NCBI RefSeq assembly: GCF_003576645.1
Contig: NC_044920.1
Location: 14,378,599-14,442,598 of the forward strand
Reading direction: 5' to 3'
Origin: Ipomoea triloba
Lineage: Eukaryota; Streptophyta; Magnoliopsida; Solanales; Convolvulaceae
DNA: 64,000 nucleotides
The position numbers were made by a program, and so were the translations under genes. Below the pieces are notes generated by a model. The model saw nothing but the letters and a program-made list of their open reading frames with translations. It searched no databases and had not been told where the DNA came from. This document shows, one piece after another, positions 10,601 to 23,591 of the stretch; positions within the stretch are counted from its first letter, which is position 1; the number at the start of each line of letters is the position of its first letter.

Positions 10601-10842
10601 TATCCTTTGTCGCAGAATTGGCTTGTGCTAAGGAGATTGAACTTTAGTCCTTCCACATAGGATACATTTTCAATTCTTAAGCCATTCTTGATAACAGTTC
10701 CGGTTCCCTTTGTTATTCCATGATCATTTCCACCAAATATGACTTTTGGTCCTTCGATATTTCTGAACTCTACTAGACTAGCTTTATTACCGGTCATATG
10801 TTGAGAACATCCGCTATCAAAGTACCAAATATCCTGCAACAA
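7621..10842 (-). pseudogene. pol of element B (protease, integrase, reverse transcriptase, RNase H), decayed
   Basis: Read right to left. Aspartic protease has WYFDSGCSQHMTG near 10830-10790. Integrase has an HHCC-type region (HRKLNHL...CDACQKGK) and a DDE core (DLFGPV, RTDRGTEFVNG, PQQNGVAERRNR) through about 9800. Reverse transcriptase includes [10 protein letters not shown] and YVDD near 8550. RNase H/Copia C-terminus has CDNTSAIAITQNPVLHSRTKHIDV and ends at 7621. The frame is broken at 9478 (TAG), near 8917 (GGA to TGA, then a frameshift), just before YVDD (about 8578, TAA) and again near 8000-8210. Domain order INT before RT is diagnostic of Copia; motifs are SIRE-like. The PR start lies in a different frame from the gag stop at 10845. 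Confidence 0.85.
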
Positions 10843-10844
10843 AA

Positions 10845-11352
10845 TTAAGTACTTTTAGGTACCCAGATTTGTTTGGGTCCTTCCTTGTTAGTGATTTTAG
10901 GCATCCAAACCCACCTAGATCTCATTAATCCAAGATTAGGTGATTTGTAACCATTGATAGTATTATAATTGTAAGGAATTTGGACATTCTTTTTGTGGGC
11001 TAGCACTTGTCCAACATTCGTTTGTTTAATAAAATGAAATGTGTTGAACTTGGTTTTTGTCCATGGTTTGATTTCATCATGCCAGTCCTCTTCAGTAGGA
11101 TAATCCCTAACAAACCTCATCATTGGAAATTGTTTCCTATGAGGTCTTTGCGCAAACCTCATCATTGGAAATTGTTTCCTATGAGGTCTTTGCGCACTTG
11201 ACTCATTGGTAAATCTCTTACGAGAACCAAACTCAGCACTTGACTCATTGGTAAATCTCTTACGAGAACCAAACTCATGCTTTCTAAATTTCTGCATTGG
11301 CGAAAAATTATTGCTTTGAAGCTTCGGCCTTGTAGTGTTTATTCTAGCATTA
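10845..11352 (-). pseudogene. C-terminal gag segment of element B, cut off by Gypsy insertion
   Basis: An open frame of about 150 codons ends with IWVPKST and TAA at 10845-10847, directly before the protease in another reading frame. The same gag end (VWVPK.A stop) is seen in A1 and A2. Two adjacent 42-bp tandem duplications (11111-11194 and 11194-11277) lie in it. The rest of gag continues at 23838 beyond element G. Decayed structural protein; no zinc knuckle in this part. Confidence 0.65.
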
Positions 11353-11357
11353 GTTTG
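11353..11357. repeat. Target-site duplication GTTTG, left copy (element G)
   Basis: GTTTG precedes the Gypsy LTR terminus TGTAACAGCC at 11358 and recurs at 23833-23837 after the other end. It defines the insertion limits, including the 112-bp extension beyond the canonical LTR end. Confidence 0.75.
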
Positions 11358-11927
11358 TGTAACAGCCCAATTTTTATGTTCTCAAAAGTTACTATTTATA
11401 GCACTTTTAAATATGGAAACCTTCCAAAATTAGAAAGACGAAATAGGCAACACCTTTATTTAGAAACTAGTCACATTCCAACGTATGAAAATAAACTGTT
11501 TAATGTACTCATGAACCAAAGGGTGTTACCGCCACACCTAAACTAACTATAGCAAGATGTAAGGCTAAACCACCACAACTCAAATAAAATGATGAACTCC
11601 CAAAATGGTCTAACTCCAAAACCTTATTACATAATATCCACCAAATACGGTCTATTGGCGCGCTCTTCAAGCTTCTATTACTTCCTGTTATCACAGAATT
11701 CAAAACAACACAAAACACAAAATTAGCAAATTGCTAAGTAAGAAACTACTCCACCCCGTAAAGCAAACACCCAAGAATAAAGATTTACTCAATTAATTTT
11801 TTAAAACATTAACCACTAACATTTAATCTTTCGACCATTTCGAAAACCACATATATATTCTTATAATAAAATATAATCCACTTATAAATTAATTAATTAA
11901 TTAATTAATTAAATACGCTTATGGAAG

Positions 11928-12145
11928 AACAATATCCCACAAAGGGAACAATCAATATCCCGTAAAGGGAATAATCCATATCCCGCGAAGGGAACAATCC
12001 ATATCCCACGAAGGGAACAATCCATATCCCACGAAGGGAGCACTCTATATCCCACGAAGGGAACAATTCATATCCCACGAAGGGAACAATCCATATCCCA
12101 CAAAGGGAACAATCCATATCCCACGAAGGGAACAATTCATATCTT
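11928..12145 (-). repeat. 23-bp minisatellite in LTR-G (first copy)
   Basis: About nine imperfect tandem units of CCATATCCCACGAAGGGAACAAT. Because 23 is not a multiple of 3, reading it in any frame gives a 23-residue repeat (for example SWDMDCSLRGIW), which accounts for the spurious minus-strand ORF. Further arrays are at 13517-13734 and 21574-21786. Confidence 0.9.
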
Positions 12146-12520
12146 CCATAAGACTTTCTTCATAAAATTTTCTTTTAATGTATATATATTTAACCACCAA
12201 AACATTTTAACCCTTCGGCTCAAAACTCAATTGTCCAAAATCAAATATTTAAATACACTTATTTCCAAATTCGCAAATTAGAAAAATATTGATAATTCAT
12301 ATCTCAATTAAATTTACCAATCAACCATTGTAAAATACACCTTTGACATTTGATAGTACATAATTAAATATATTAAAAAAAATGCACGCATATATACACT
12401 CACTTATAAATTAACAAGTCACGAATCTAGTATATATATACGTTGTCAGTATCATCTATGAACAATAGAAATCTAAAAAAAATAACACTATATATATTCC
12501 TACGGCAATTTGCTTATATA

Positions 12521-12522
<2 letters not shown>

Positions 12523-12560
<38 letters not shown>
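12523..12560. repeat. (AT)n microsatellite in LTR-G
   Basis: Long AT dinucleotide run; its duplicate is at about 14112-14146. The corresponding run in the other LTR is at about 22160-22225 and is longer. Confidence 0.9.
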
Positions 12561-12563
<3 letters not shown>

Positions 12564-12805
12564 GACAATTAGATAGGTTCACATTCATATTTAAATAGGT
12601 AGGTACATGTATATATAATTACGTACGTCTATATATTATATATAATCTATTTAAATTATACATATATATATATATATATACGGCACATACTAAATAGATA
12701 ATATCTACATTTAATATTATTTTTTTAAAGATAAATATCATTTGGTCATGCATACAGCATACTACTAGTATACATAAAGATAGTTTTGAAAATCAATACA
12801 TATAA

Positions 12806-14109
12806 TTTCCTATGAGGTCTTTGCGCACTTGACTCATTGGTAAATCTCTTACGAGAACCAAACTCATGCTTTCTAAATTTCTGCATTGGCGAAAAATTAT
12901 TGCTTTGAAGCTTCGGCCTTGTAGTGTTTATTCTAGCATTAGTTTGTGTAACAGCCCAATTTTTATGTTCTCAAAAGTTACTATTTATAGCACTTTTAAA
13001 TATGGAAACCTTCCAAAATTAGAAAGACGAAATAGGCAACACCTTTATTTAGAAACTAGTCACATTCCAACGTATGAAAATAAACTGTTTAATGTACTCA
13101 TGAACCAAAGGGTGTTACCGCCACACCTAAACTAACTATAGCAAGATGTAAGGCTAAACCACCACAACTCAAATAAAATGATGAACTCCCAAAATGGTCT
13201 AACTCCAAAACCTTATTACATAATATCCACCAAATACGGTCTATTGGCGCGCTCTTCAAGCTTCTATTACTTCCTGTTATCACAGAATTCAAAACAACAC
13301 AAAACACAAAATTAGCAAATTGCTAAGTAAGAAACTACTCCACCCCGTAAAGCAAACACCCAAGAATAAAGATTTACTCAATTAATTTTTTAAAACATTA
13401 ACCACTAACATTTAATCTTTCGACCATTTCGAAAACCACATATATATTCTTATAATAAAATATAATCCACTTATAAATTAATTAATTAATTAATTAATTA
13501 AATACGCTTATGGAAGAACAATATCCCACAAAGGGAACAATCAATATCCCGTAAAGGGAATAATCCATATCCCGCGAAGGGAACAATCCATATCCCACGA
13601 AGGGAACAATCCATATCCCACGAAGGGAGCACTCTATATCCCACGAAGGGAACAATTCATATCCCACGAAGGGAACAATCCATATCCCACAAAGGGAACA
13701 ATCCATATCCCACGAAGGGAACAATTCATATCTTCCATAAGACTTTCTTCATAAAATTTTCTTTTAATGTATATATATTTAACCACCAAAACATTTTAAC
13801 CCTTCGGCTCAAAACTCAATTGTCCAAAATCAAATATTTAAATACACTTATTTCCAAATTCGCAAATTAGAAAAATATTGATAATTCATATCTCAATTAA
13901 ATTTACCAATCAACCATTGTAAAATACACCTTTGACATTTGATAGTACATAATTAAATATATTAAAAAAAATGCACGCATATATACACTCACTTATAAAT
14001 TAACAAGTCACGAATCTAGTATATATATACGTTGTCAGTATCATCTATGAACAATAGAAATCTAAAAAAAATAACACTATATATATTCCTACGGCAATTT
14101 GCTTATATA

Positions 14110-14152
<43 letters not shown>

Positions 14153-14394
14153 CAATTAGATAGGTTCACATTCATATTTAAATAGGTAGGTACATGTATA
14201 TATAATTACGTACGTCTATATATTATATATAATTCTATTTAAAAAAATTATACATATATATATATATATACGGCACATACTAAATAGATAATATCTACAT
14301 TTAATATTATTTTTTTAAAGATAAATATCATTTGGTCATGCATACAGCATACTACTAGTATACATAAAGATAGTTTTGAAAACCAATACATATA
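12806..14394 (-). repeat. 1,589-bp direct duplication across the element B gag / LTR-G junction
   Basis: 12806-14394 repeats 11217-12805, so a short piece of B gag and the LTR-G start occur twice. The copies differ slightly (AT-run length, a T and an A-run near 14230, C/T at the end). The junction at 12801-12810 shares only a few bases. Probably a scaffold overlap that was not merged; a true tandem duplication cannot be excluded. Confidence 0.8.
13517..13734 (-). repeat. 23-bp minisatellite in LTR-G (second copy)
   Basis: Duplicate of the array at 11928-12145 carried along by the 1,589-bp duplication; base-for-base the same as far as I compared. Confidence 0.85.
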
Positions 14395-15594
14395 ATTTAA
14401 CTATACGTATAGATATATAACCAATACATAAAATTTAACTATACGTATAGATATATAAATAATGTACACAATGAATCATATACATCACATCATTCACCAA
14501 TAAAATACATTTCTATCACAACTTTCAAAGAGAATCCATCTAAATCATATTTTTTTCACAATTTCAAATACGAGGTAAAAATCATCTTTAGTGGACATAA
14601 AAAACTTACCGTAAATGCTTATTTCTTCGAAATTCCTCTAAACCTTCAGTTGCTCACGCGCTCCCCTTCTATCACCCATCACCATCATCCAACCAAATAA
14701 AAATACAAGAGAAACAATATACACATAAACATACATTCTCAACCAAAATCCTACAACTAAACTACCCAAAATGAAAACAATTAAAATAGATAACTTACTA
14801 GACTTGTAGGATTACTTCAACCTTTTGAGGAATGTTTGAATAAGGAGGATGGAAGTTTTATATATATATTTTTTTACCGAACGGCAATGTGTATCAAGAA
14901 GAAAGAAGATTTTTTTTTTAGAACGGCAATGTGTATCAAGAAGAAAGAAGATTTTTTTTTTAAAGATGATGGTCTCGGCTAAGGGAAGAAGAATTTTTTT
15001 TTTAAAGATGATGGTCTCGGCTAAGGGAAGAAGAAGGAAAAGGCAAAATTATTTCATCCTCATAAATGGAAGAAGAAGGAAAAGGCAAAATTATTTCATC
15101 CTCATAAATACATGACTTATATAAAATAAAGAATAACTTATTTAGAATTAAAACTTAGGTAACTACCAATCATAATAATTTTGATTCAGAAATAATAAAG
15201 GAAAAGATATTACATATATATTATATAGACATGCTACTCTCATAAAATATATATACTACTTTCATATATAAAGTTATATATGAATATAATACATATATGC
15301 ATCCACACGTTAGACAATATATATCCCTATTTCCATACAGTACTTTATATATATGATTTATCTATGGAAGGAATATATAGAGTTTATATATTTATATATC
15401 ATAATCTACCTGTACATATATATATGCCCAACTATTAATATATATTAAATAAATATATCCTTATAACCTACGTACACAAATTATATACATACCTAATTTA
15501 CTCTAAATATTCTACTTGAAATTTCAATAGCTATCCATATAACATATCCATATATATGTACCAACAATATTTATATATTATGTACGTTGAAAAC

Positions 15595-15595
<1 letters not shown>

Positions 15596-15669
<74 letters not shown>
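15596..15669. repeat. (ATA)n microsatellite in LTR-G
   Basis: About 24 ATA/AAT units. The other LTR has a shorter run at about 23543-23589. Confidence 0.9.
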
Positions 15670-15670
<1 letters not shown>

Positions 15671-15799
15671 AAGGGTCAAAAATAATAATAGTGAGGTTAT
15701 AAGGAATCAAATGAATTTAGGACCCAAAGGATTTAAAAGAGTACAGATGGAAAAGAATTCTTAAGTCGGACAGAAAAAAGGAAAATACCGGGTATCACA

Positions 15800-15937
15800 A
15801 TCTACCCTCCTTAAAGAATGCTTCGCCCTCGAAGCACTCTACATCCTAAAATACGTGTCAAAACTAAAACTTATAATTCTTTGCTATAACGCCTAAAAAT
15901 AGAGTGTTAAAATCTACCATTCTTAAAGAAAAGTTAC
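15800..15937 (-). other. Two polypurine-tract-like sites at the 3' end of element G
   Basis: On the element's strand, AAGGAGGGTAGAT ends at 15800, next to the canonical LTR start TGTGATACCC. A second, related tract AAGAATGGTAGA lies 113 bp upstream and ends at 15913. The 15800-15912 segment between them also sits outside the canonical 5' LTR at 23721-23832, just inside the TSD. This suggests the upstream tract primed the plus strand. Confidence 0.65.
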
Positions 15938-18900
15938 CTCCTCGTAACTTGAGTCAGTACCTGAAACAAACAAGGCAGGATAACGCTGCCGCATATCTTC
16001 CTCTACTTCCCACGTAGCTCCTTCAGTCAAGTGATTAGACCACAACACTTTTACCAACTTTATTGATTTCCTCCGTGTATCCCTAGTTTTAAAATCCAAT
16101 ATCTTTACAGGTTGTTCCTCATATGTGAGAGATTCATCCATTTCTACAACCTAGCAATGTAATTATACTTTATTATTCTCCTTGATAAATCAAGCGATAA
16201 AAATCCTCAAAATAAATTTCTCCTTTGCCTCCGGCCTAATCACATGCGATGCGTCGTGGACATACTTCTTCAACTGAGAGATGTGAAACACATCATGTAC
16301 CTTATAATTACAAAACCAAAACTTAGTTTTTTTTTCTTTCCATTCTCATACAATGAAAATTAGTATCACAATCATTACCTTATCCAACTCCACCGGTAAG
16401 GCTAATCGATACGCCACTTTTCTAATTTTATCCAAAACTTCATATGGTCCAATAAACCTCGGGCTAAGCTTACCCTTTTTCCCAAATCGCATAACTCCTT
16501 TAGTTGGCGATATTCTCAGAAGAACCTTTTCTCCAACTTGAAATTCTGCTGGTTTCCGTCCTTGATCAGCGTATGATTTCTGGCGGTCTTGAGCGGTCTT
16601 CATCCTTTCCTGGATTAATTTAACCCTCTCGATGGTTTCTTCTAGGTACTGTGGTCCTAACACCACGACATCCAGCATATCTCCCCAACACATTGGACTT
16701 CTACATTTCTGGCCATACAATGCTTCGTAAGGAGCCATCTTAATACTGGTGTGATAACTATTGTTATAAGAGAACTCAATGAGATCCAAATGCTCATCCC
16801 ACGATCCTTGGAAATCTAGTATGCAAGCTCTCAACATATCCTCCAAAGTCTGGATAGTCCTCTCTGTCTGTCCGTCAGTAGATGGATGAAAGGCAGTACT
16901 CATCTTCAATTTCGTTCCTAAAGCAGTCTGTAATGCATTCCAAAATTGAGATAAGAACCTTGAATCTCGATCGGAAATAATATCCTGCGGTACTCCATGA
17001 TACTTAACAACTTGCTTGATGTATGCTTTTGCCAATTGTTCCATAGACCAAGTCTCATTCATGGCTATAAATCTGGTCGTCTTTGTAAGCCTATCCACGA
17101 TAACCCATACCTTGTTTTTCCCTGCTTTCGTCAGTGGTAACCCACCTACAAAATCCATTGAGATGGAATCCCACTTCCACCTTGGGACTTCCAGTGACTG
17201 AACTAACCCTTTTGGTTTACTTCTCTCAGCCTTTACCTTTTGGCAATTCAAACATCGAGCTACAAATTCAGCAACTTCTCTTTTCATTCGAGGCCACCAA
17301 AAGTGTTTCTTGAGATCTTTGTACAACTTGTCACCTCCAGGATGCACTGAATAAGGGGTGTTATGACCCTCATCCATAATTCGTCTCTTAACTTCTTCAC
17401 ATGCTTCAGGAATACACCACCGTCCCGCAAATCGAATGCTTCCATCCTTATGCAATTCAAAAGGTCCATTTTTGTTATTGATCATTCCAGCCCTTATCTT
17501 TTCCAACTTACCATCGTCGGGTTGCATTTGTTTGATTTCCTCATAAATTGATGGTGTAATCATCAATTTGTACAGCTCAATCTCCGACTTCACCTCTCCT
17601 TCAGTTTTGACCTCAAGGTTGAGCTTCCGAAAATCCTCACATAATTCCATTGGAAGTACCCATGTTGCATTAAGTGAATGTTCTGATTTCCTGCTCAATG
17701 CATCTGCCACTACATTGGCTTTCCCTTCATGGTATTGTATGATCAAATCATAGTCTTTTATCAGCTCGAGCCACCTCCTCTGCCGCATGTTCAACTCCCT
17801 CTGAGTGAAGATATATTTCAAACTCTTATGGTCGGTGAATATCTTGCACTGTACACCATACAAGTAATGGCGCCAAATCTTCAAAGCGAAAACTACTGCA
17901 GCTAGTTCCATATCATGGGTAGCGTAATTGACTTCATGAGTCCTAAGCTGTCTTGATGCATAAGCTACCACTTTTCCGTTTTGCATTAGTACACAACCCA
18001 ATCCCTTCTTAGATGCATCACTATAGATCTCGAATCCTTCTGTTCCTGATGGCAAAGTCAATACTGGTGCAGAAGTCAATCTCCTCTTCAGCTCTTGAAA
18101 AGCTTCTTCTGCAGAAGTCAATCTCCTCTTCAGCTCTTGAAAAGCTTCTTCGCAATTCCCATCCCACACAAACTTGGTAGTTTTCTTCATGAGGTTTGTC
18201 ATTGGTTTAGCAATCTTGGAGAAATCTCGCACAAACCTCCTGTAGTAGCCAGCTAGTCCTAAGAAACTTCGGACCTCAGTCACTGTGGTTGGTGCTGGCC
18301 AATCCATTACTGCTTCAATCTTAGTGGGATCCACTGTTACTCCTTCTTTAGTAATCACGTGCCCTAAGAATGCTATCTTATCTTGCCAGAACTCACATTT
18401 TGATAACTTTGCGTAGAACTTGTTTTCCCGTAGAATTTGCAACACAGTTCTCAGATGATCTTCGTGTTCCCCTAGGGTCTTTGAATAAATCAAGATGTCG
18501 TCGATGAAGACAACTACAAAATCATCCAGATATGGTCGAAAAACACGATTCATTAGGTCCATAAAGACAGCTGGTGCATTAGTTAGTCCGAAAGGCATAA
18601 CTGTGAATTCGTAATGTCCATATCGTGTTCGGAAGGCTGTCTTGGCTATGTCTTTTTCTGCTACCTTCAATTGATGATAGCCAGACCTTAGATCAATCTT
18701 GGAAAACGTTCCAGCCCCCTTCAATTGATCAAAGAGATCATCGATCCGAGGTAAAGGATATCTATTCTTGACTGTTACTTGGTTCAATTCTCGATAGTCA
18801 ATACAGAGTCTAAGACCACCATCTTTCTTCTTCACGAACAACACTGGAGCGCCCCACGGAGATACACTAGGTCTGATGTAACCTTTGTCTACTAGATCTT

Positions 18901-20667
18901 GGAGTTGCTCCTTTAGTTCTTGCATCACTTTTGGTGCCATCCTATAAGGTGTCTTAGAGATAGGTGTTGTCCCTGGCATCAAATCAATGGTGAACTCTAC
19001 TTCTCTTTCGGGCGGCATGCCTGGTATATCCTCTGGAAAGACATCAGGGAACTCCTTCACCACTGGTATTTGTTCAATTGCGTCTTCCAGGGCATTAAGA
19101 TCTTTCACCATGCACAGGTAGGCTTCTTGGCCATTCACCACATGCTTCACGATTTCCATAGCTGAAACAAGTTTTATCCCTGGTCGATTAGTAGCTCCTT
19201 TGTACGCCACATACTTACCTTCAGGGCTCCGTAGTATCACCTTCTGCTCAACACATATTATCTTGGCTTTATATTTGCCCAGCCAATCCATCCCCAACAC
19301 TACATCAATGTCTTTCAACTCGAACTCTATCAAGTTTGCTAGGAAGTCTATGCTATTTATTTTTATAGGTACATCCTTATGCAGATACCTACAAGCTACC
19401 ACACTACCCGTTGGGGTCTTTACAGCTATTCTTACTTCAGAGGTTGGTTCCCAACCTACTTTCCTAGCATAGGTGGTGGATACAAAAGAATTCGTAGCAC
19501 CCGAGTCAAATAAGACATACACAGGTGTAGATTTAGCAGAGAAAATACCTGTAACCACGTCACCAGCTTCCGCCTGAACCCTGTTCATCACGTAGATGCG
19601 TCCTTGACTGTTAATCCTGTTGCTATTATTCTGAGTCTGGTTATTTCCATTGTTCCTATTGTTGTTGTTCTGATTGTTGCCATTGCTCCTTAAGTTTGAC
19701 TTGTTACCGTTGTTGCCTTCGTTCCTATTCTGATTATGTGGGTTTCCTTCCCTATTCATATAACACTCAAAGGAACGATGCCCCATCGCATTGCAAGTGT
19801 AGCACTTCACCAGGTTCCCTTGACAATCCGCTCCTTGGTGGTCCTTCCCGCATTTCTTGTAGTGGAAATGCCTGTATGTCCTCTGATTCTTCTGTGCCGA
19901 TCCCTGCACTGGGTATCCACGACCATTTCTGTGTCCATTTCTCCCTTGGAAATTCCTATTCTGTCCTGAGTGGGAAAACTTGGGCTTCTTCTCCCCCTGT
20001 TGATGATTCTCCTCATTTCTTCTTTTGTTATTCCCATTGATCTCCCTCTGGATCTGCTGGACTCGATAATGGCGGGCTGCCCTATTATATGCATCCTCCA
20101 ATGTCTGACAATTGAACATGCTCAACCCCTTTTGAGTCTCGAAGTTGAGTCCCCGTAAGAACTTGCTTGCCTTGCCAGGCTTATCGGGAACTAAGGTGGG
20201 GGCAAATCTGGCTAAATTGATAAACTCTAAGTAATACTCCTGAACTGTTTTATTTCCCTGTCGCAGGTACAGAAACTCATCGTACTTTGCCACCCTAATG
20301 TGCTCAGGGTAAAACTTCTCTCTGATAGCGTCTTTTAATGCTTCCCAACCAAAATCAGGTCGTTGTCGTAGTGCTGGACCAACAGCAGCCCACCATAGAT
20401 CTGCCCGCTGCTGCAGATAATAAACTGCTATGTCTACTCGAATGCCCGCACCCAATCTTCTAACACAAGAGGGTCTTCTTGCCCCAAGAAGGTAGGAGGG
20501 TTTCGTTCCGCCACAATTTTAGCCATATCATTTCCATTTCCCTGGTTGTTTTGGAGCAAAGCATGTGTTAACTGGGCTAGCTGCTGCACAGTCTGGGCTA
20601 ATTCGGCATTGGTGGGAACATTGCCTGCCTGGCCACCCTGATTCTCAACATTCCTTCTAGGAGGCAT
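15923..20667 (-). pseudogene. gag-pol polyprotein of Gypsy element G with C-terminal chromodomain
   Basis: Starts at Met 20667 (MPPRRN). Gag is broken near 20434-20455 by a deletion/frameshift after DWVRAFE, then stays open to 16346 (1,369 codons). Order: gag core ([11 protein letters not shown]), zinc knuckle [14 protein letters not shown] near 19800, protease [12 protein letters not shown] near 19510, RT with FIDDILIYS near 18490, RNase H ([11 protein letters not shown]) near 18030, integrase HHCC (HPGGDKLY...CLNCQK) near 17300 and a DDE core ([21 protein letters not shown]) near 16870. An exact 42-bp duplication (18069-18152) adds 14 residues to RNase H. Beyond 16346 the frame is damaged, but FHISQLKKYV is readable. 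A chromodomain (YEEQPVKIL...VKVLW...EATWE) follows at 15923-16141. Chromodomains direct integration to heterochromatin. Confidence 0.88.
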
Positions 20668-20988
20668 TGCAATTCTCTACAGAGAAAGTACTAATATCTT
20701 CAGGGTAATCCTACCTTACATTTACATACAACAAATTACAAGGGAAGCACTTATGCACATATTCACATACTCCACCATTGCAAAACATGAAATGACATAC
20801 CTGAAAGATGCACAGCCTCGGGGTGCCAACTTGTAACTCCCCAAACAATACATAGCTATCCATATACAAAACATCAAATAAATACTTTAAAGAAATAAAT
20901 CTCACAATCTCACTGCGCAGTTTCAAACTTAGGTTCTAATCACAACCTTAGGTCTATAATTCATATTCTAGGCCCAATCATAACCTAG
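20668..20988 (-). other. Leader of element G between PBS and gag
   Basis: About 320 bp of untranslated leader between the primer site and the gag start. No ORF is supported. Confidence 0.6.
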
Positions 20989-21000
20989 GCTCTGATACCA
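20989..21000 (-). other. Primer-binding site of element G (tRNA-iMet)
   Basis: On the minus strand TGGTATCAGAGC, complementary to the 3' end of plant initiator tRNA-Met, three bases inside the LTR end at 21004. Confidence 0.88.
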
Positions 21001-21003
21001 ACT

Positions 21004-22163
21004 TGTAACACCCCAATTTTTATGTTCTCAAAAGTTACTATTTATAGCACTTTTAAATATGGAAACCTTCCAAAATTAGAAAGCCGAAATAGGCAACACC
21101 TTTATTTAGAAACTAGTCACATTCCAACATATGAAAATAAACTGTTTAATGTACTCATGAACCAAAGGGTGTTACCGCCACACCTAAACTAACTATAGCA
21201 AGATGTAAGGCTAAACCACCACAACTCAAATAAAATGATGAACTCCCAAAATGGTCTAACTCCAAAACCTTATTACATAATATCCACCTAATACGGTCTA
21301 TTGGCACGCTCTTCAAGCTTCTATTACTTCCTGTTATCACAGAATTCAAAACAACACAAAACACAAAATTAGCAAATTGCTAAGTAAGAAACTACTCCAC
21401 CCCGTAAAGCAAACACCCAAGAATAAAGACTTACTCAATTAATTTTTTAAAACATTAACCACTAACATTTAATCTTTCGACCATTTCGAAAACCACATAT
21501 ATATTCTTATAATAAAATATAATCCACTTATAAATTAATAAATTAATTTATTAATTAAATACACTTATGGAAGAACAATATCTCATAAAGGGAATAATCA
21601 ATATCCCGTAAAGGGAATAATCCATATCCCGCGAAGGGAACAATCCATATCCCACGAAGGGAACAATCCATATCCCGCGAAGGGAACAATCCATATCCCA
21701 CGAAGGGAACAATCCATATCCCACGAAGGGAACACTCCATATCCCACGAAGGGAACAATCCATATCCCACGAAGGGAACAATTCATAGCTTCCATAAGAC
21801 TTTCTTCATAAAATTTTCTTTTAATGTATATATATTTAACCACCAAAACATTTTAACCCTTCGGATCAAAACTCAATTGTCCAAAATCAAATATTTAAAT
21901 ACACTTATTTCCAAATTCGCAAATTAGAAAAATATTGATAATTCATATCTCAATTAAATTTACCAATCAACCATTGTGAAATACACCTTTGACATTTGAT
22001 AGTACATAATTAATAATACTAAAAAAAATGCACGCTATATACACTCACTTATAAATTAACAAGTCACGAATCTAGTAATATATACGTTGCCAGTATCATC
22101 CTAGAAAATCAAAAACTAAAAACTAATATATATATATATATATCTAGATATATTGTATATATA

Positions 22164-22230
<67 letters not shown>

Positions 22231-23542
22231 CAATTAGATAGGTTCACATTCATATTTAAATAGGTAGGTACATGTATATATAATTACGTACGTCTATATA
22301 TTATATACAATTCTATTAAAAAAAATTATACGTATATATATATACGGCACATACTAAATAGATAATATCTACATTTAATATTATTTTTTTAAGATAAATA
22401 TCATTTGGTCATGCATACAGCATACTACTAGTATACATAAAGATAGTTTTGAAAATCAATACATATAATTTAACTATACGTATAGATATATAACCAATAC
22501 ATAAAATTTAACTATACGTATAGATATATAAATAATGTACACAATGAATCATATACATCACATCATTCACCAATAAAATACATTTCTATCACAACTTTCA
22601 AAGAGAATCCATCCAAATCATATTTTTTTCACAATTTCAAATACGAGGTAAAAATCATCTTTAGTGGACATAAAAAACTTACCGTAAATGCTTATTTCTT
22701 CGAAATTCCTCTAAACCTTCAGTTGCTCACGCGCTCCCCTTCTATCACCCATCACCATCATCCAACCAAATAAAAATACAAGAGAAACAACATACACATA
22801 AACATAAATTCTCAACCAAAATCCTACAACTAAACTACCCAAAATGAAAACAATTAAAATAGATAACTTACTAGACTTGTAGGATTACTTCAACCTTTTG
22901 AGGAATGTTTGAATAAGGAGATGGAAGTTTTATATATATATTTTTTTATTGAACGGCAATGTGTATCAAGAAGAAAGAAGATTTTTTTTTTTTAAAGATG
23001 ATGGTCTCGGCTAAGGGAAGAAGAAGGAAAAAGTAAAATTATTTCATCCTCATAAATACATGACTTATATAAAATAAAGAATAACTTATTTAGAATTAAA
23101 ACTTAGGTAACTGCCAATCATAATAATTTTGATTCAGAAATAATAAAGGAAAAGATATTACATATATATTATATAGACATGCTACTCTCATAAAATATAT
23201 ATACTACTTTCATATATAAAGTTATATATGAATATAATACATATATGCATCCACACGTTAGACTATATATATCCCTATTTCCATACAGTACTTTATATAT
23301 ATGATTTATCTATGGAATGAATATATAGAGTTTATATATTTATATATCATAGTCTACCTGTACATATATATATGCCCAACTATTAATATATATTAAATAA
23401 ATATATCCTTATAACCTACGTACACAAATTATATACATACCTAATTTACTCTAAATATTCTACTTGAAATTTCAATAGCTATCCATATAACATATCTATA
23501 TATATGTACCAACAATATTTATATATTATGTACGTTGAAAAC

Positions 23543-23591
<49 letters not shown>

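Larger units (their letters stand above)
11358..15799 (-). repeat. 3' LTR of element G (with internal duplication)
   Basis: Runs TGTAACAGCCC...GGTATCACA on the plus strand. Its counterpart at 21004-23720 is 2.7 kb; the excess here comes from a 1,589-bp tandem duplication starting at 12806 and three 42-bp duplications (14879-15109). It contains a 23-bp minisatellite, AT and ATA microsatellites and no real gene. Confidence 0.85.

Noticed and set aside
11928..12145. Repeat-rich ORF resembling a structural protein, or a CRISPR-like array
   Set aside because: 23-bp tandem units without spacers in a plant LTR; the periodic peptide follows from the unit length not being a multiple of three. Not CRISPR.
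20989..21003. tRNA-Met gene fragment
   Set aside because: Only 12 bases complementary to the tRNA 3' end next to an LTR; this is a primer-binding site.
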